The position numbers and the translations under genes were made by a program. This document shows, in pieces, positions 18,112 through 28,509 of a DNA stretch of 64,000 nt. The DNA is from Bacillota bacterium (lineage in GTDB: Bacteria; Bacillota; Clostridia; Christensenellales; SZUA-584), in assembly GCA_023410595.1 (NCBI GenBank), contig JAEYPO010000034.1, positions 67,481 to 131,480 of the forward strand, written 5' to 3'. The first letter of the stretch is position 1. Every line of letters starts with the position of its first letter. Below the pieces are notes generated by a model, which saw only the letters and a program-made list of their open reading frames with translations, ran no database searches and was not told where the DNA came from.

Positions 18112-21100
18112 CTAAAGTATATCATCAGCACGCTGCTTCCAACAAGCGTAAATTTCGCATCTGCCTTCCGTCACGCCCAGCGCTACGCTTTTGCCTTTAG
18201 CCTTTCCGTCTATGCTAAGCTCCGCGGGGCCTTCGTATCCCGGGGTTATATCGACCGTTATTATGTAAAGCGCTTCTCCTCTTCTGTATTCCACGCTGTA
18301 CTTTCCGAAACTATCGGGAACGCACGGGTATACGGATAACTCTCCCCTTTCAATATGAATGCCCAGCAGGTATATTATTGCGGCCTGGTACATCCATCCC
18401 GACGTTCCGGTATACCACGTCCATCCCGCCCTGCCTTTATAATCGCCCGAATAATATACGTCGGCGGCCATCACGTACGGCTCCCCTTTATACCTTGCAA
18501 CGTCGGCGGGCGTGCGCGTATGGTTTATTGGGTTAAGCAGCTGAAACAGCCTGAATGCTTTTTCCTTCTCGCGCAGCTTTGCCGCGGCTATGACGAACCA
18601 TACGGCGGCGTGGCTGTACTGCCCGCCGTTCTCGCGTACGCCCGGCAGATAAGACTTTATATAGCCGGGGTCTTTTTCCCACTTGTCGAAAGCGGGCTTT
18701 AAGAGGCGTATCACTCCCTCTTCGTGCATTACTAGCTGTTCCTCGGCGGAGAGGAACGCCTTTCTTGCCCTCGCCGCTCCCGATATCACCGCCCATGCCT
18801 GAGAAACAAGATCGATACTGCATTCAAAAGACCCACGGCTGCCCACCGGCGTTCCGTCGTCAAAGAACGCGCGCATATACCACTCGCCGTCCCATGCGTT
18901 GTTTTCGATGTTTGCCCTCAGGCTCTCGCGTTTTTCCTCATAACTTTGAGCAAGTATATCTTCGCCGCGCCTGCGGCAGAGCGCCGCGAACATCCTCAAT
19001 ACCTCCGAGAGGAAGAACGCCAGCCAGACGCTCTCCCCTTTTCCTTCCTCGCCTATCTTGTTCATGCCGTCGTTCCAGTCGCCCGTGCCCATAAGAGGCA
19101 GTCCGCGCTCCCCGAACTTAAGCGCCGACTCTATCGCTCTAACGCAGTGAGAGAATACGTTCTCTGTTATATCCGCGAAAGAAAACTCTTCGTATATGTC
19201 GTGCGCGCCCTCAGGTACGTTTTTTCCCTCGAGGTAAGGGACGGTTTCGTCAAATACGCTCATATCTCCCGTTATCCTCTCGTACTCGCACGCCACATAG
19301 GGCAGAAAAAGCTTATCATCGCTGATACGCGTGCGCACGCCGTGCGCGGGCTCATGCCACCAATGCATCACGTCGCCCTCTATAAACTGACGCGCGGCGA
19401 ACCTTACTATAAATTCACGCGTAATCTCCGGGTCGGTATAAACTAGCGACAGCACGTCCTGCAACTGGTCTCTGAAGCCGTATGCTCCGCCCGACTGATA
19501 GTATCCGGTCCTGCCCCATATCCTTGACGCGTACGTCTGATATACGAGCCAGTTGTTTACGAGCGTATCGAACGACTTGTTTTGTGTCGTTACGGTTATC
19601 CCTCCCGTCAGCCGCTTCCAGTACGCCTTGACTTCACCGAGCCTTCGCCTTACCTTTTCTTCGTCTCCCAGTTCGCCGAGTATATCGTCCGCCTGTTTGG
19701 CGTCGCCGTATCCAAGCAGCGCCGCTATGCTCTTTCTTTCGCCCGGCTCAAGCTTTATGCGCGCCTGCAGTGCAATGAGCGTCGCCGTTCCCGTGGTATT
19801 GGAAAGCTCTTTTACCTTTGACGCCTCGGGCAGTATGTTGTTTCCCGGCGCGCCGAAGAACTCGAATGCCGACGAAGTGTAATTGACATTTTGCCGCGGC
19901 ATCGCTACGAACATTACTCTATTTGGGTCGTCGAACGACGAGTACGCTTCGAGCCGGTTTTCATTGAACCGTGCTTTGATACTGCGGCAAGCCCGCGCTA
20001 TACCGGGCTCAGCGAAATAATATACGGAAAACTCGTCGCTCCTGCTTGAGTTGTTCGATATCTCAAGCAGCGTCGCCTTTACGGGCAGGCTTGTATCCAC
20101 AAAAAAAGTCGCGCTTGCGCTTACGCCGCCGTACCGCTCGCTTACGGTATAGCCGATACCGTGTATAATACGGTATTTTCCCGACGCATGCTCGTCGGGC
20201 ATAACGCTGAACACCGCCCCCGTCCTGTCGTTCCTTATAAGCATGCCCTCCGCGTTTATGTCGGTAAGCGGGTCGTTCCTGAAAGGCGTAAGGCGTTTCA
20301 TCTGCGCGTTTTCAGCCCAGGTGTAGCCTCCTCCGCCCGCGCTTATCAGCGTGCCGAACGATTTGTTTACAAGTATGTTGCTCCACGGCAGCGGATAATC
20401 CTCTACGTCTATGCAGTATTCCGTTCCGCCGCTTATGTATCCTCCCGTTCCGTTGTCAAACGCTTTTATGCGTTTTGGAGCCCTTGCTCTTTCCCTTGTT
20501 TTCTCCTGCTCGAATATATAAAGCGCATTAAGCTTTATATGCACTTTAAGCTGCTCATGCAGCGGCGCGCTGTCTTCCAGCACAAGGCAGGAAGCGCTTA
20601 CTATAGTCGCTATATCCTTTTTTGCGGCGCAGTCTCTGGAAATGGCGTATATCCTGTTGTACGGCCTGCCCAACGACGCCTGTTCAAATTCCTTCAACCT
20701 TTCGCGCAGCGGGTTTATATACTCCGCACCGCCGTCATATATTATGGCGAGATCCGCTTTGACGCAGCGGTGACTCATGAATTCCTGCGCTTTAGCGACT
20801 GTTTTGACAACGTCCATATGCTCCTGGTCGTGCGCAAACATGCAGATTATAGGTATGTCGCCCGATATACCCATGCACCACAGCGTCTTTACGCCGTCCG
20901 CCTCCGCGTTCAGGGCGTGATCGCAGGGTATTTTTATAACGGTGCGCGAAGCAATCCTCTGGAACAAGTCTGCCTGCATGTCTCTAAGCTTAAGATAGCG
21001 CATTTCCACCTGCGAATGAGTCCATGCGAGATGGAACGTCCGTTTAACGTCGTCTTCTCCCGATATGACCGAAAGGCATTGTATCACGTCCTGCTTGCAT

Positions 21101-24100
21101 TCCCCTGCCGCTATAACAAAAGCAACGCTGCCCGTCGACTTCGCGGGCACGGACGCGCCGCACTTTATACCAAGAGCTCTTGCCACATCCCGTTTTCCGC
21201 TGCCCCCCGCCATGCACGCGGGCACGCCGAATGTGTTCTTTCGGCCGAAAATGCCGGTGCGGTCGGTTATAAACTCCGCGCCCCCTTGGGCACATACTTT
21301 CATAGCGCTGTAAGCGCACTTGTTCCTGCGACGCGCGAATATGGTGTTGCTGTCCGCGTCCACCTCCGTTTCCACAAAAAGCTCCGCAAAAGCCGGATGT
21401 GCTTCAAAATCCGGCTGTCCGCAAAGGGCCGGAGTAAAGGCGCACATTACCGAAAGATTTGCCTCCCTGTCACCTTTGTTGTTTATCTCAAGATTTCTTA
21501 TCTCCATATCGTATTCCGGGGAAACGCAAACCTCGAGCGTTGTCGTTATATCTCCTATTTCCCGAATATACGATACCTTGTGCGGCTCGAACACCGTCCG
21601 CTCCTGGTCTGCGCGAACGCATGTAGGCAGCACCGCGGCCGACCACACCGCTCCCGTATCGTTATCCCTCAAAAAAACATGTATGCCGGGCGCTGTCCTC
21701 AAGTAATCGCTGTACCACCTGTTTATCATCTTATACCTGTACATGGAATAACCCGTGCCGTACTGTGTAAGCATTACGGTGTAATTCCCGTTGGAAAGAA
21801 AATGCGCTTCGGGATACTGCACGAAATGCTTGAACGTTCTTACGGAATGTATCTCTTCCGCGAATTCGTTGCGTTCGGGCTGCTTTTCCCCGAGGCTCAG
21901 GGTGATGTTTCTCGGCGGCACCTTTTCCTTGAGCAGCATCTCCGTGGCTTTTACGTACATCGAACTGTGAAACAGCTCCTGCAGCTTGTCATCCTGAAGG
22001 CAGTTGAGTATTGAAGCGAGTATCATGCCCTGATGGTGCGCCATATAGCTCTTTACGATGCGTTTCTTTTTGCCCTTCTGCATCCTTGCCTGCGTGTAGT
22101 CTATGGCTTCATAAAACCCGTACTTCCCCAGGGCGCCTATCTTCTCCAGCCGTTCGAGGTTGTGCACAGCGGCTTTGGCGTTAACATTAAGCGCGAGGAA
22201 TACTGAGTATGGCGACACGACTACCTCTCTCACAAGGCCGGAGCGCATGCCGAGGCCCGGCACGCCGAACGCTTTATACTGATAGTTCATTTGGAGGTCG
22301 AAAGCGTAATACCCTGATTCCGAAACGCCCCAGGGCACCCGGCGCTGTTCTCCATAGTCGCTCTGCATGCTGACAACAGTTTTATAAGTCTCTCCGAGCA
22401 GCGTGTTGTCATAGCTTCTCATTATTATAAGCGGCATGAGATACTCGAACATAGTGCCGCCCCACGAAAGCAGCACCCTGTTGTCTCCTGCTACGGTAAG
22501 CGGCCTTGCCAGCCTGAACCAGTGCCTGCCCGGCACGTCTCCCTTTGCTATTGCGATAAATCCCGTCTGCCTTGCCTCAGAGGCGAGCAGGTCGTAATGC
22601 GTGTCGCTCAGCCTGTTCTGCCGTTCGTCAAAGCCTATGGAGAAAAGGTCTTTTTCCTCGTCATAGAGTACCGCAAAATCCATGGCGTCAAAGAGCGCGG
22701 TTATACGCCTTGTCAGCCTTTCCGTACGAAGAGACAGCCTGCGGCACGCTACATAGCTTTCTCCGAGCGCCGTTTCCATTGATTTTATCCATTCGAGCGC
22801 CTTATCGTCCCTTAGGCCCGCCGCCTTTTCATATATTTCGGAGAGCAGCTCGAGCACCTCGTTGAATTCGCCTATGTATCTGTTTACGGATATCGCGCCC
22901 AGCTTTATCTGAAGGTCGTTAATGATATCAATATACATACCGGTATGCGGCGATTCAAACGCCAATAGTTTGGGCGCCCATTTCGCATATCTGTCATAAT
23001 AGCTCTCAAAAGCTTTTTTATACGCTGACTGAGACGCGCTCTCCTCCCCGATCATGGCGAGCAAACGCATTGAATCGTATATGCCGCTGTCAAAAAGGTC
23101 CTGCCCTGCCGAAAGCGCTTCCGGGTGCCCTGACTCTCTCAGTATAGCTTTGACCCCCTTGTGAATATTGCCCGCGATAGGGTAATTAAGCATATCGCTT
23201 ATAGCCTCGAGCGCGACTATCAGATAGCACGCAAGATTCCCGCTGTCCACCGACGATACGTATTTCGGCTCGAGAGGCTTAAGGTCGGTTATGTCATACC
23301 AGTTATAAAGATGTCCCTGCCATTTAGGAGCCTTTTCTATGCCCTGCACGCACCGCTCCAGCCTTCCGATCGCTTCAGGGAGAGTAATAAAGCCCATGTA
23401 ATAAGCTATAAGCCCGGACGTCATCGAGAACGCTATATTTGTGGGAGACGTCCTTAAAGCGGCGCCTTTTTTGGGGCTGTGCTGATAGTTGTCGGGCATC
23501 CAGCAGTATTCGTTCTCCCCGCCGTACTTTTCAAAGAACCTCCATGTCTTAAGCGCTATATCTTCAAGGTATTCTTTCTGTTTTTTATCAAGCGTATACT
23601 TTTTGACTTTTCTTGGCCTGCTTATCAGATACGCAATCGAGGGCGCGAAAAACCACACTGCAAATACGGCAAACGCGATAAGAGAAAACGTGCCGGTGGC
23701 GATAAGCGACAGCGCGTACAGCAATACAGCGAGAATTGGTGCAGCACGCATTTTCTTCCAGTAATATGATACGCTGTCCTCCGCATGCTTTTCGCGTTCC
23801 GCGGCCGTCACCCATTCGAGCATGTTCTTTTTCGTCACCGTCATGCGTATTATCGTACGCACTATAGCGTCGAGCGTCAGGTACGTTTCATACGGCAGGA
23901 ACGCAAACTTATAGAACGACTGCTCAAACAGCGTCTTTGTTTCATACCACGCGTCTTTAAGCGTTGTTCCCTTGCCCGTATTCATTATAAGCACGATTAT
24001 CCTGCTCGCGAAGTCGAGAATTCCGTCTATAAACAGCGGCAGTATCCCCGATATAAACCAGAAGAAAGCGGAGCGGTAAAATGCCGTCTGCGAAAGGAGT

Positions 24101-26466
24101 ATGACAACAAACGACAGCGGCACGACGAGGCTGCGCCGTATATTATCTATTATCTGATATTTTGTGAGCCCGGAAAGAGGGTTTTTCGTCCTGCCCTCCT
24201 TAGTCCGTACATTCCTTTTAAGCCACGGTATGAGCTGCCAGTCGCCTCTCACCCACCTGTGCTGTCTTTGCGCCCACGAAAGGTATTTTGCGGGGTATCC
24301 GTCCATCAGCACCACGTCGCTTAACAGCGCGCACCTTATGTACCCTCCCTCAAGCAGGTCATGGCTTAATATCGCGTCGTCTGGGAACGCGTTTTTCAGC
24401 ACCTTTGCGTATACGTCTATCTCGAATATGCCCTTGCCGGTGTATATGCCTGTGCCGAATCCGTCCTGATAAACGTCGGACGCGGCGCACGCGTATGTAT
24501 CCAGCCCGCCCTTGCCCGAGAACACAAGCGAGAACCTAGTCTTTGCAGCGCAGACTACGTCTATTCCTATGCGCGGCTGCATTATGCCAAAACCGCGCTT
24601 TACAATATTCGTAACTGTGTCTATCTCCGGCCGGTTAAGCGGATGCTCCATCGCTCCTATCATCTTTAGAGCGGCGTCGCGCGAAAGTTCCGTGTCGCTA
24701 TCCAGCGTAATGACATACTTTATTCCCTGTGGTATGTCCTTTGATACGTACATGAATCCCGTATCGTCGCCGCGCAGCAGCGCGCACAGTTCAAGAAGCG
24801 CCCCCCGCTTACGTTCCTTGCCCGAAAACTTCTTTTGCGCCGGTATATACGTCCGCTTTCTCTGCGCGTAGAAAAACAACTTTCTTCCGTATTTATTGTT
24901 AAGGGCGTTTATCTCTTCCTCTATCTTCTCGATTATCTCGACTTCCTGCGCATTTATCTCGTTCTTATCCTCCTTGAAATCCGAGAGGAGCATAAAATAA
25001 AGATTGTCATGCTGGTTAGCGGCATAATATACCTGCATCTTTTCGAGCAATTCCCGCCCGTCCTCTAAGCTCGTAAGCAGCGAAGTTACCGCCACCATAG
25101 CCGAACTTTGGGGAGGTATGCCCTCTTTAAGCAACATTTTGGGTATGAAAGCAGGCTTGTTTATTATGGTGAATATCCTGTTGTTTATCGCTGACGCCAC
25201 CGCGTAAATCGGTATTATACTAATTATAAAACCTATTATCCCGTAGATAGGCGGATACATGAAAAACAGCGATATGCACAGCAGACCCGCGCTGACAATG
25301 GTGGAAGCAAGCGTGCCTCCTACATAGATGAACAGCATATGCCGCTTTATAAAGCTTGCGGCCTTCTCTCTGCCCGGCACCTTTCCGAATTCCCGCATCA
25401 GATCGTGGCGTTTTCCGCCCTGCAAGTATACCCCGACATGTTCTTGGGAGCTATTTGCGAGCTTTACTGCCGCTTTTGCGACTGCGGGCTCGGATACGTT
25501 TATTATTGAGGCGATTTCCGTAACGGCCTTCCTGTAATATTCCCGCGAGCTGAAGTCCATTGCAGCGTAGCATTCGTCCTCGCTTAAATGACTGTGCACC
25601 GCGGAAACGTCCTCGAATATAGCCTCGAAGTTTATCTTGGCAAGCATTCTCAGTGACGAGAGCGCATTGGAGATGTACATTATATTCATCGCCTGAGCGG
25701 CATGCGCTTTTTTTACGAGTTTGTCTGTCGAAAGGTTTCTTGCCGCCAGCCTTCTGTTTATCTTCTCCGTTACTTCAGCCATATGCTGGCTTTCTCTGAA
25801 AAGCACCGTTACATGTTCGATAAACTGCGGGTTTATAAGCACCCCTTTGTTTTCGGTTATTAGCTGTTCGAGAGTCTGCGTTGCATCCTCCGCCTGAGCA
25901 TAGAATTTTTCCGCTTTTCTTCTCATCTTAAGGCTCTCTACGCTTCGCTTGGCAAGCTCGGAAACCGCGCAGATAATCGCGATTTTAAGCATGTCGACAA
26001 ACACCCAAAGCTCACCCGAATCGAGCTCCGATTCTTTTTGATACGCCTCAAGAAACTCCTGTATGTTGCTTATCGATATATAAAAAGAGCTGTGTTTGGC
26101 AAGCTCTATTGCGAGAGCGAAGCTGCGCGGGTAGTGCTCGAATTTGCCGTTCTTTATATGCGGCAGACGGTATGTTTCCTTCTTGAGTTCTATCTGCTTT
26201 ATCTGCTCTAAAAACAGATAGCGGTTGTCGTAAAACCATTCGGAAAGCGCGGGCAGTTCAACCCCATCATACTTTCCCTGCCTTGCGGACGAATAAGCAT
26301 TCTCAATATTCTTGCTTGCTTCTCCCAAGCTTATATGCCTGTACTCCATGTTCCTGGAATATACCTTGTGTACGAGCGACAGTTCATAAGCATACTTAAT
26401 AAGTTCCTGCGAAGAAAGCTTCACATCGTCGAGTATATTTACTGAAATGCTTTGTTTTAAAAGCAT
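18112..26466 (-). CDS. Giant cyclic beta-1,2-glucan synthase-like protein (GT84 + GH94)
   Basis: At 2,784 residues this is the size of NdvB/Cgs. It has an N-terminal helical region (1-370) and membrane segments near 380-435. The glycosyltransferase domain (about 450-800) carries ITLDSDTELSRDA, ILSHDLLEGGYIRC and the QxxRW motif QRQHRWVRGDWQ, followed by more membrane helices (about 800-960). Next come a glycoamylase-like domain (about 990-1420) and a C-terminal GH94 phosphorylase-like region (about 1500-2760) with GDWNDGMNKIGEEGKG holding the catalytic Asp and TWYTGTSGWMYQAAI. In proteobacteria such proteins prime, extend, trim and cyclize beta-1,2-glucan. In Firmicutes the product is less certain. 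GGAGGG precedes the ATG. Confidence 0.92.
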   Translation of the reverse strand: MLLKQSISVNILDDVKLSSQELIKYAYELSLVHKVYSRNMEYRHISLGEASKNIENAYSSARQGKYDGVELPALSEWFYDNRYLFLEQIKQIELKKETYRLPHIKNGKFEHYPRSFALAIELAKHSSFYISISNIQEFLEAYQKESELDSGELWVFVDMLKIAIICAVSELAKRSVESLKMRRKAEKFYAQAEDATQTLEQLITENKGVLINPQFIEHVTVLFRESQHMAEVTEKINRRLAARNLSTDKLVKKAHAAQAMNIMYISNALSSLRMLAKINFEAIFEDVSAVHSHLSEDECYAAMDFSSREYYRKAVTEIASIINVSEPAVAKAAVKLANSSQEHVGVYLQGGKRHDLMREFGKVPGREKAASFIKRHMLFIYVGGTLASTIVSAGLLCISLFFMYPPIYGIIGFIISIIPIYAVASAINNRIFTIINKPAFIPKMLLKEGIPPQSSAMVAVTSLLTSLEDGRELLEKMQVYYAANQHDNLYFMLLSDFKEDKNEINAQEVEIIEKIEEEINALNNKYGRKLFFYAQRKRTYIPAQKKFSGKERKRGALLELCALLRGDDTGFMYVSKDIPQGIKYVITLDSDTELSRDAALKMIGAMEHPLNRPEIDTVTNIVKRGFGIMQPRIGIDVVCAAKTRFSLVFSGKGGLDTYACAASDVYQDGFGTGIYTGKGIFEIDVYAKVLKNAFPDDAILSHDLLEGGYIRCALLSDVVLMDGYPAKYLSWAQRQHRWVRGDWQLIPWLKRNVRTKEGRTKNPLSGLTKYQIIDNIRRSLVVPLSFVVILLSQTAFYRSAFFWFISGILPLFIDGILDFASRIIVLIMNTGKGTTLKDAWYETKTLFEQSFYKFAFLPYETYLTLDAIVRTIIRMTVTKKNMLEWVTAAEREKHAEDSVSYYWKKMRAAPILAVLLYALSLIATGTFSLIAFAVFAVWFFAPSIAYLISRPRKVKKYTLDKKQKEYLEDIALKTWRFFEKYGGENEYCWMPDNYQHSPKKGAALRTSPTNIAFSMTSGLIAYYMGFITLPEAIGRLERCVQGIEKAPKWQGHLYNWYDITDLKPLEPKYVSSVDSGNLACYLIVALEAISDMLNYPIAGNIHKGVKAILRESGHPEALSAGQDLFDSGIYDSMRLLAMIGEESASQSAYKKAFESYYDRYAKWAPKLLAFESPHTGMYIDIINDLQIKLGAISVNRYIGEFNEVLELLSEIYEKAAGLRDDKALEWIKSMETALGESYVACRRLSLRTERLTRRITALFDAMDFAVLYDEEKDLFSIGFDERQNRLSDTHYDLLASEARQTGFIAIAKGDVPGRHWFRLARPLTVAGDNRVLLSWGGTMFEYLMPLIIMRSYDNTLLGETYKTVVSMQSDYGEQRRVPWGVSESGYYAFDLQMNYQYKAFGVPGLGMRSGLVREVVVSPYSVFLALNVNAKAAVHNLERLEKIGALGKYGFYEAIDYTQARMQKGKKKRIVKSYMAHHQGMILASILNCLQDDKLQELFHSSMYVKATEMLLKEKVPPRNITLSLGEKQPERNEFAEEIHSVRTFKHFVQYPEAHFLSNGNYTVMLTQYGTGYSMYRYKMINRWYSDYLRTAPGIHVFLRDNDTGAVWSAAVLPTCVRADQERTVFEPHKVSYIREIGDITTTLEVCVSPEYDMEIRNLEINNKGDREANLSVMCAFTPALCGQPDFEAHPAFAELFVETEVDADSNTIFARRRNKCAYSAMKVCAQGGAEFITDRTGIFGRKNTFGVPACMAGGSGKRDVARALGIKCGASVPAKSTGSVAFVIAAGECKQDVIQCLSVISGEDDVKRTFHLAWTHSQVEMRYLKLRDMQADLFQRIASRTVIKIPCDHALNAEADGVKTLWCMGISGDIPIICMFAHDQEHMDVVKTVAKAQEFMSHRCVKADLAIIYDGGAEYINPLRERLKEFEQASLGRPYNRIYAISRDCAAKKDIATIVSASCLVLEDSAPLHEQLKVHIKLNALYIFEQEKTRERARAPKRIKAFDNGTGGYISGGTEYCIDVEDYPLPWSNILVNKSFGTLISAGGGGYTWAENAQMKRLTPFRNDPLTDINAEGMLIRNDRTGAVFSVMPDEHASGKYRIIHGIGYTVSERYGGVSASATFFVDTSLPVKATLLEISNNSSRSDEFSVYYFAEPGIARACRSIKARFNENRLEAYSSFDDPNRVMFVAMPRQNVNYTSSAFEFFGAPGNNILPEASKVKELSNTTGTATLIALQARIKLEPGERKSIAALLGYGDAKQADDILGELGDEEKVRRRLGEVKAYWKRLTGGITVTTQNKSFDTLVNNWLVYQTYASRIWGRTGYYQSGGAYGFRDQLQDVLSLVYTDPEITREFIVRFAARQFIEGDVMHWWHEPAHGVRTRISDDKLFLPYVACEYERITGDMSVFDETVPYLEGKNVPEGAHDIYEEFSFADITENVFSHCVRAIESALKFGERGLPLMGTGDWNDGMNKIGEEGKGESVWLAFFLSEVLRMFAALCRRRGEDILAQSYEEKRESLRANIENNAWDGEWYMRAFFDDGTPVGSRGSFECSIDLVSQAWAVISGAARARKAFLSAEEQLVMHEEGVIRLLKPAFDKWEKDPGYIKSYLPGVRENGGQYSHAAVWFVIAAAKLREKEKAFRLFQLLNPINHTRTPADVARYKGEPYVMAADVYYSGDYKGRAGWTWYTGTSGWMYQAAIIYLLGIHIERGELSVYPCVPDSFGKYSVEYRRGEALYIITVDITPGYEGPAELSIDGKAKGKSVALGVTEGRCEIYACWKQRADDIL

Positions 26467-26561
26467 AATCCCTCCATTATGAATTGCCTACTCATATTAT
26501 TGTCTTTTGGCATGCTCAAAATTCAGGCGCATTTCACGGCATTTTCACAGCTTGTAATAAT

Positions 26562-26600
26562 AATTAAAATAAAATAGAAGCCCTCGTTTGAAAGCTTCTT
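26562..26600 (-). terminator. Terminator downstream of rnpB
   Basis: On the minus strand AGAAGCTTT pairs with AGGGCTTCT (two G-U pairs) around a 6-nt loop and is followed by ATTTTATTTTA. It lies 14 bases past the 3' end of rnpB. Confidence 0.7.
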
Positions 26601-26613
26601 TAATATCATGATT

Positions 26614-26967
26614 TTGAGACAAACCTGTAAGCCGAGTTCTGTCAAAAACGGTCATCTATCTACGCCTGCAGTTACCAGCAGGCTCCAGCGATTACATGGG
26701 GCGCGGCGGGCAGCCGCTTAAATGCCCACTATCAATCTTGCACCGGACGGGGTTTACATAGCAGCCAAGTCGCCATGGCTCTGGTGAGCTCTTACCTCGC
26801 CTTTTCACCCTTCCCCCCTGCACTATATAGTGTAGGGAGCGGTATATCTCTGTTGCACTTTCCTTGGAGTCGCCTCCACCGGGTATTACCCGGCGCCCTG
26901 CCCTTCGGAGCTCGGACTTTCCTCCCCCCACACTGAATAGTGCGGGGAGCAACCGTTCAGCTTGCTC
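26614..26967 (-). ncRNA. rnpB: RNase P RNA, bacterial type A
   Basis: RNA subunit that cleaves tRNA 5' leaders. On the minus strand the conserved 5' core is AGGAAAGTCCGAGCTCC, followed by AGGGCAGGGCGCCGGGTAA, GGAGGCGACTCCAAGGAAAG and GTGCAACAGAGA, then AGGGTGAAAAGGCGAGGTAAGAGC. The 3' core is GACAGAACTCGGCTTACAGG. The ends pair (TTGAGCAAGC with GTTTGTCTCAA) to form P1. Length about 354 nt. A TATAAT on the minus strand (26971-26976), inside the 3' end of the preceding coding gene, could be its own -10 box, which places transcription start near 26965. The small open frames within it are not genes. Confidence 0.96.
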
Positions 26968-26977
26968 AAAATTATAT

Positions 26978-27700
26978 TTATTGCAGATATAATATGCGTC
27001 CGCAATTTTCGCACTCGACTATTGTATCAGCTTTTTTTATTTTTGCCAAGTCTCTTGACGGCAATTCCATGTTGCAGCCCATGCACCGTCCGTCTTTAAG
27101 CAGCGATACCGGCATTGCTCTGTTCTGCTTTATCCGTTTATACTTTTGAAGCAGCGCCGGGTCTACCTTGGACGCAGCGGTGTCTGCTTCTTTTCTCAAT
27201 TTGTCGAGCTCGTCGGCGCCGGCGCGCAGCTCTTCTTCGTGTTTTGCCTTTAATGTATTGAAATCCCTTTGCGCCTTGCCAACCTGAGTGAGCATATCTT
27301 TAAGCTTTTCAGCGGTGTCCTCAGCGTTTTTCTGCACACTTAACGCCCTGCGCTTTTGCTTTACTATGTTTTCATACGTCGACTCGTATTCTCGCACAAG
27401 GTCTTTGACAACGTTATAATCAAGAACGTTTATATCGAGCTGTTCGTACTCGCTGATATCGTTGTGCTTTTTGTTTAAGAATTCCATCATTCTGTCATAC
27501 TGCACGTTTATCTCTGAGAGCTCGTTTTGCTCGACTAGCGCCCTGTTTTCCATATCCTTAAGCAGCGTCTGCTGCCTTTTCAAATAACTCTGCAGCTTAA
27601 CAAGCTGTTTTCTTATAGCAGTATTTTTCAGCTTACCTTCGTATGCCTCCAATTTGGCATCCGCCTGCTGGTATTCATATAGTACGGCCAGCTTATCCAA
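26978..27700 (-). CDS. Coiled-coil zinc-ribbon protein (zf-RING_7 family)
   Basis: A 240-residue protein of which about 1-190 is charged coiled coil (for example LVKLQSYLKRQQTLLKDMENR). The C-terminal C4 zinc ribbon has CMGCN then CENCGRILYL at about 203-240. This matches the zf-RING_7 (C4-type zinc ribbon) family, which is widespread and usually next to nif3 in Gram-positives. Its role is not settled; nucleic acid binding has been proposed. The start is TTG, seven bases after GGAGG. It is in the same direction as nif3 and trmK and ends directly before rnpB. Confidence 0.85.
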   Translation of the reverse strand: MDKLAVLYEYQQADAKLEAYEGKLKNTAIRKQLVKLQSYLKRQQTLLKDMENRALVEQNELSEINVQYDRMMEFLNKKHNDISEYEQLDINVLDYNVVKDLVREYESTYENIVKQKRRALSVQKNAEDTAEKLKDMLTQVGKAQRDFNTLKAKHEEELRAGADELDKLRKEADTAASKVDPALLQKYKRIKQNRAMPVSLLKDGRCMGCNMELPSRDLAKIKKADTIVECENCGRILYLQ

Positions 27701-27720
27701 CTAAAATCCTCCAATGCCTT

Positions 27721-28509
27721 TTATATATATTTATACGGCGATTGCACGTTATCCGCCTTAAACAAATCCACATTTAATTGTAACTCATCAAGGCGCAATT
27801 GTAAACTCATAAATGCTTTCTCTACGAAGCAGCGCTCTGTATTGAAGTGTCCCGCTTCTATAAGAAGCACACCCTGCGCCTGCGCTTCAAGGAAATGATG
27901 ATGCTTAGCCTCGCCCGTTATGAGCGCATGGGCGCCCGCCTTCTTTGCCGCTTCTATGAAGTCTCCTCCGCTTCCGCCCACCACCGCCGCTTTTTCTATC
28001 ATGTCTATATCCGATAGTGATATTTTAAGCGTATCGATACCTAAAGCATGTTCCACATGCTCCGCAAGCTCGTTTTTGCTCAGCGGAATTTTGAAGCACC
28101 CGACGCGCACAAGCCCTTCGCCGCTGCCCGTTATAACCTCAATATTTTCAAGGCCAAGTTTTTGCGCAAGCTCGTCGTTAGTGCCTCCGCCTGCTTTATC
28201 AAACGACGTGTGCGCCGCGTAGAGCGATATTCCCGACCTTATTAGGCTCATCATTACGGCATCGGAAGTCTTGCGGCAGTCAAAGCGTTTTTTTGCCTCA
28301 AACATCAGCGGATGGTGCGCCAGTATCATATCGCAGCCCAGCTGCTCGGCTTTAAGCGCAATTTCCTTTGTGACGTCGAGCGCAATAAGCACGCGGCTCA
28401 CTTTATCTCCGCAGCGCAGCAACAGCCCTGAATTATCCCATTCGTAAGCAAGGCTTAACGGAGCTATATCCTCGATTGCCCCTATAACTTCATCCAATGC
28501 GGCAGGCAT
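27721..28509 (-). CDS. Nif3-like dinuclear metal-centre protein
   Basis: A 262-residue member of the Nif3/YqfO family, which forms hexameric toroids with a two-metal site. Conserved ligands are visible in ILAHHPLMF (about 62-70) and AAHTSFDKAGGGTND (about 97-111), and near the end LIEAGHFNTE. It lacks the PII-like insertion present in longer YqfO proteins. It is sometimes annotated as GTP cyclohydrolase I type 2, without support here. The start overlaps the end of trmK by 20 bases, with GGAGG upstream, a conserved trmK-nif3 pairing. Confidence 0.92.
   Translation of the reverse strand: MPAALDEVIGAIEDIAPLSLAYEWDNSGLLLRCGDKVSRVLIALDVTKEIALKAEQLGCDMILAHHPLMFEAKKRFDCRKTSDAVMMSLIRSGISLYAAHTSFDKAGGGTNDELAQKLGLENIEVITGSGEGLVRVGCFKIPLSKNELAEHVEHALGIDTLKISLSDIDMIEKAAVVGGSGGDFIEAAKKAGAHALITGEAKHHHFLEAQAQGVLLIEAGHFNTERCFVEKAFMSLQLRLDELQLNVDLFKADNVQSPYKYI

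Noticed and set aside
20161..22014. 617-codon open frame on the plus strand inside the glucan synthase gene
   Set aside because: It is an antisense shadow: the opposite strand encodes well-conserved GT84/GH94 sequence and this frame has an odd Tyr/Arg/His-rich composition with no domain.
26692..26952. 86-codon frame within rnpB
   Set aside because: The region is conserved RNase P RNA; the frame has no ribosome binding site.
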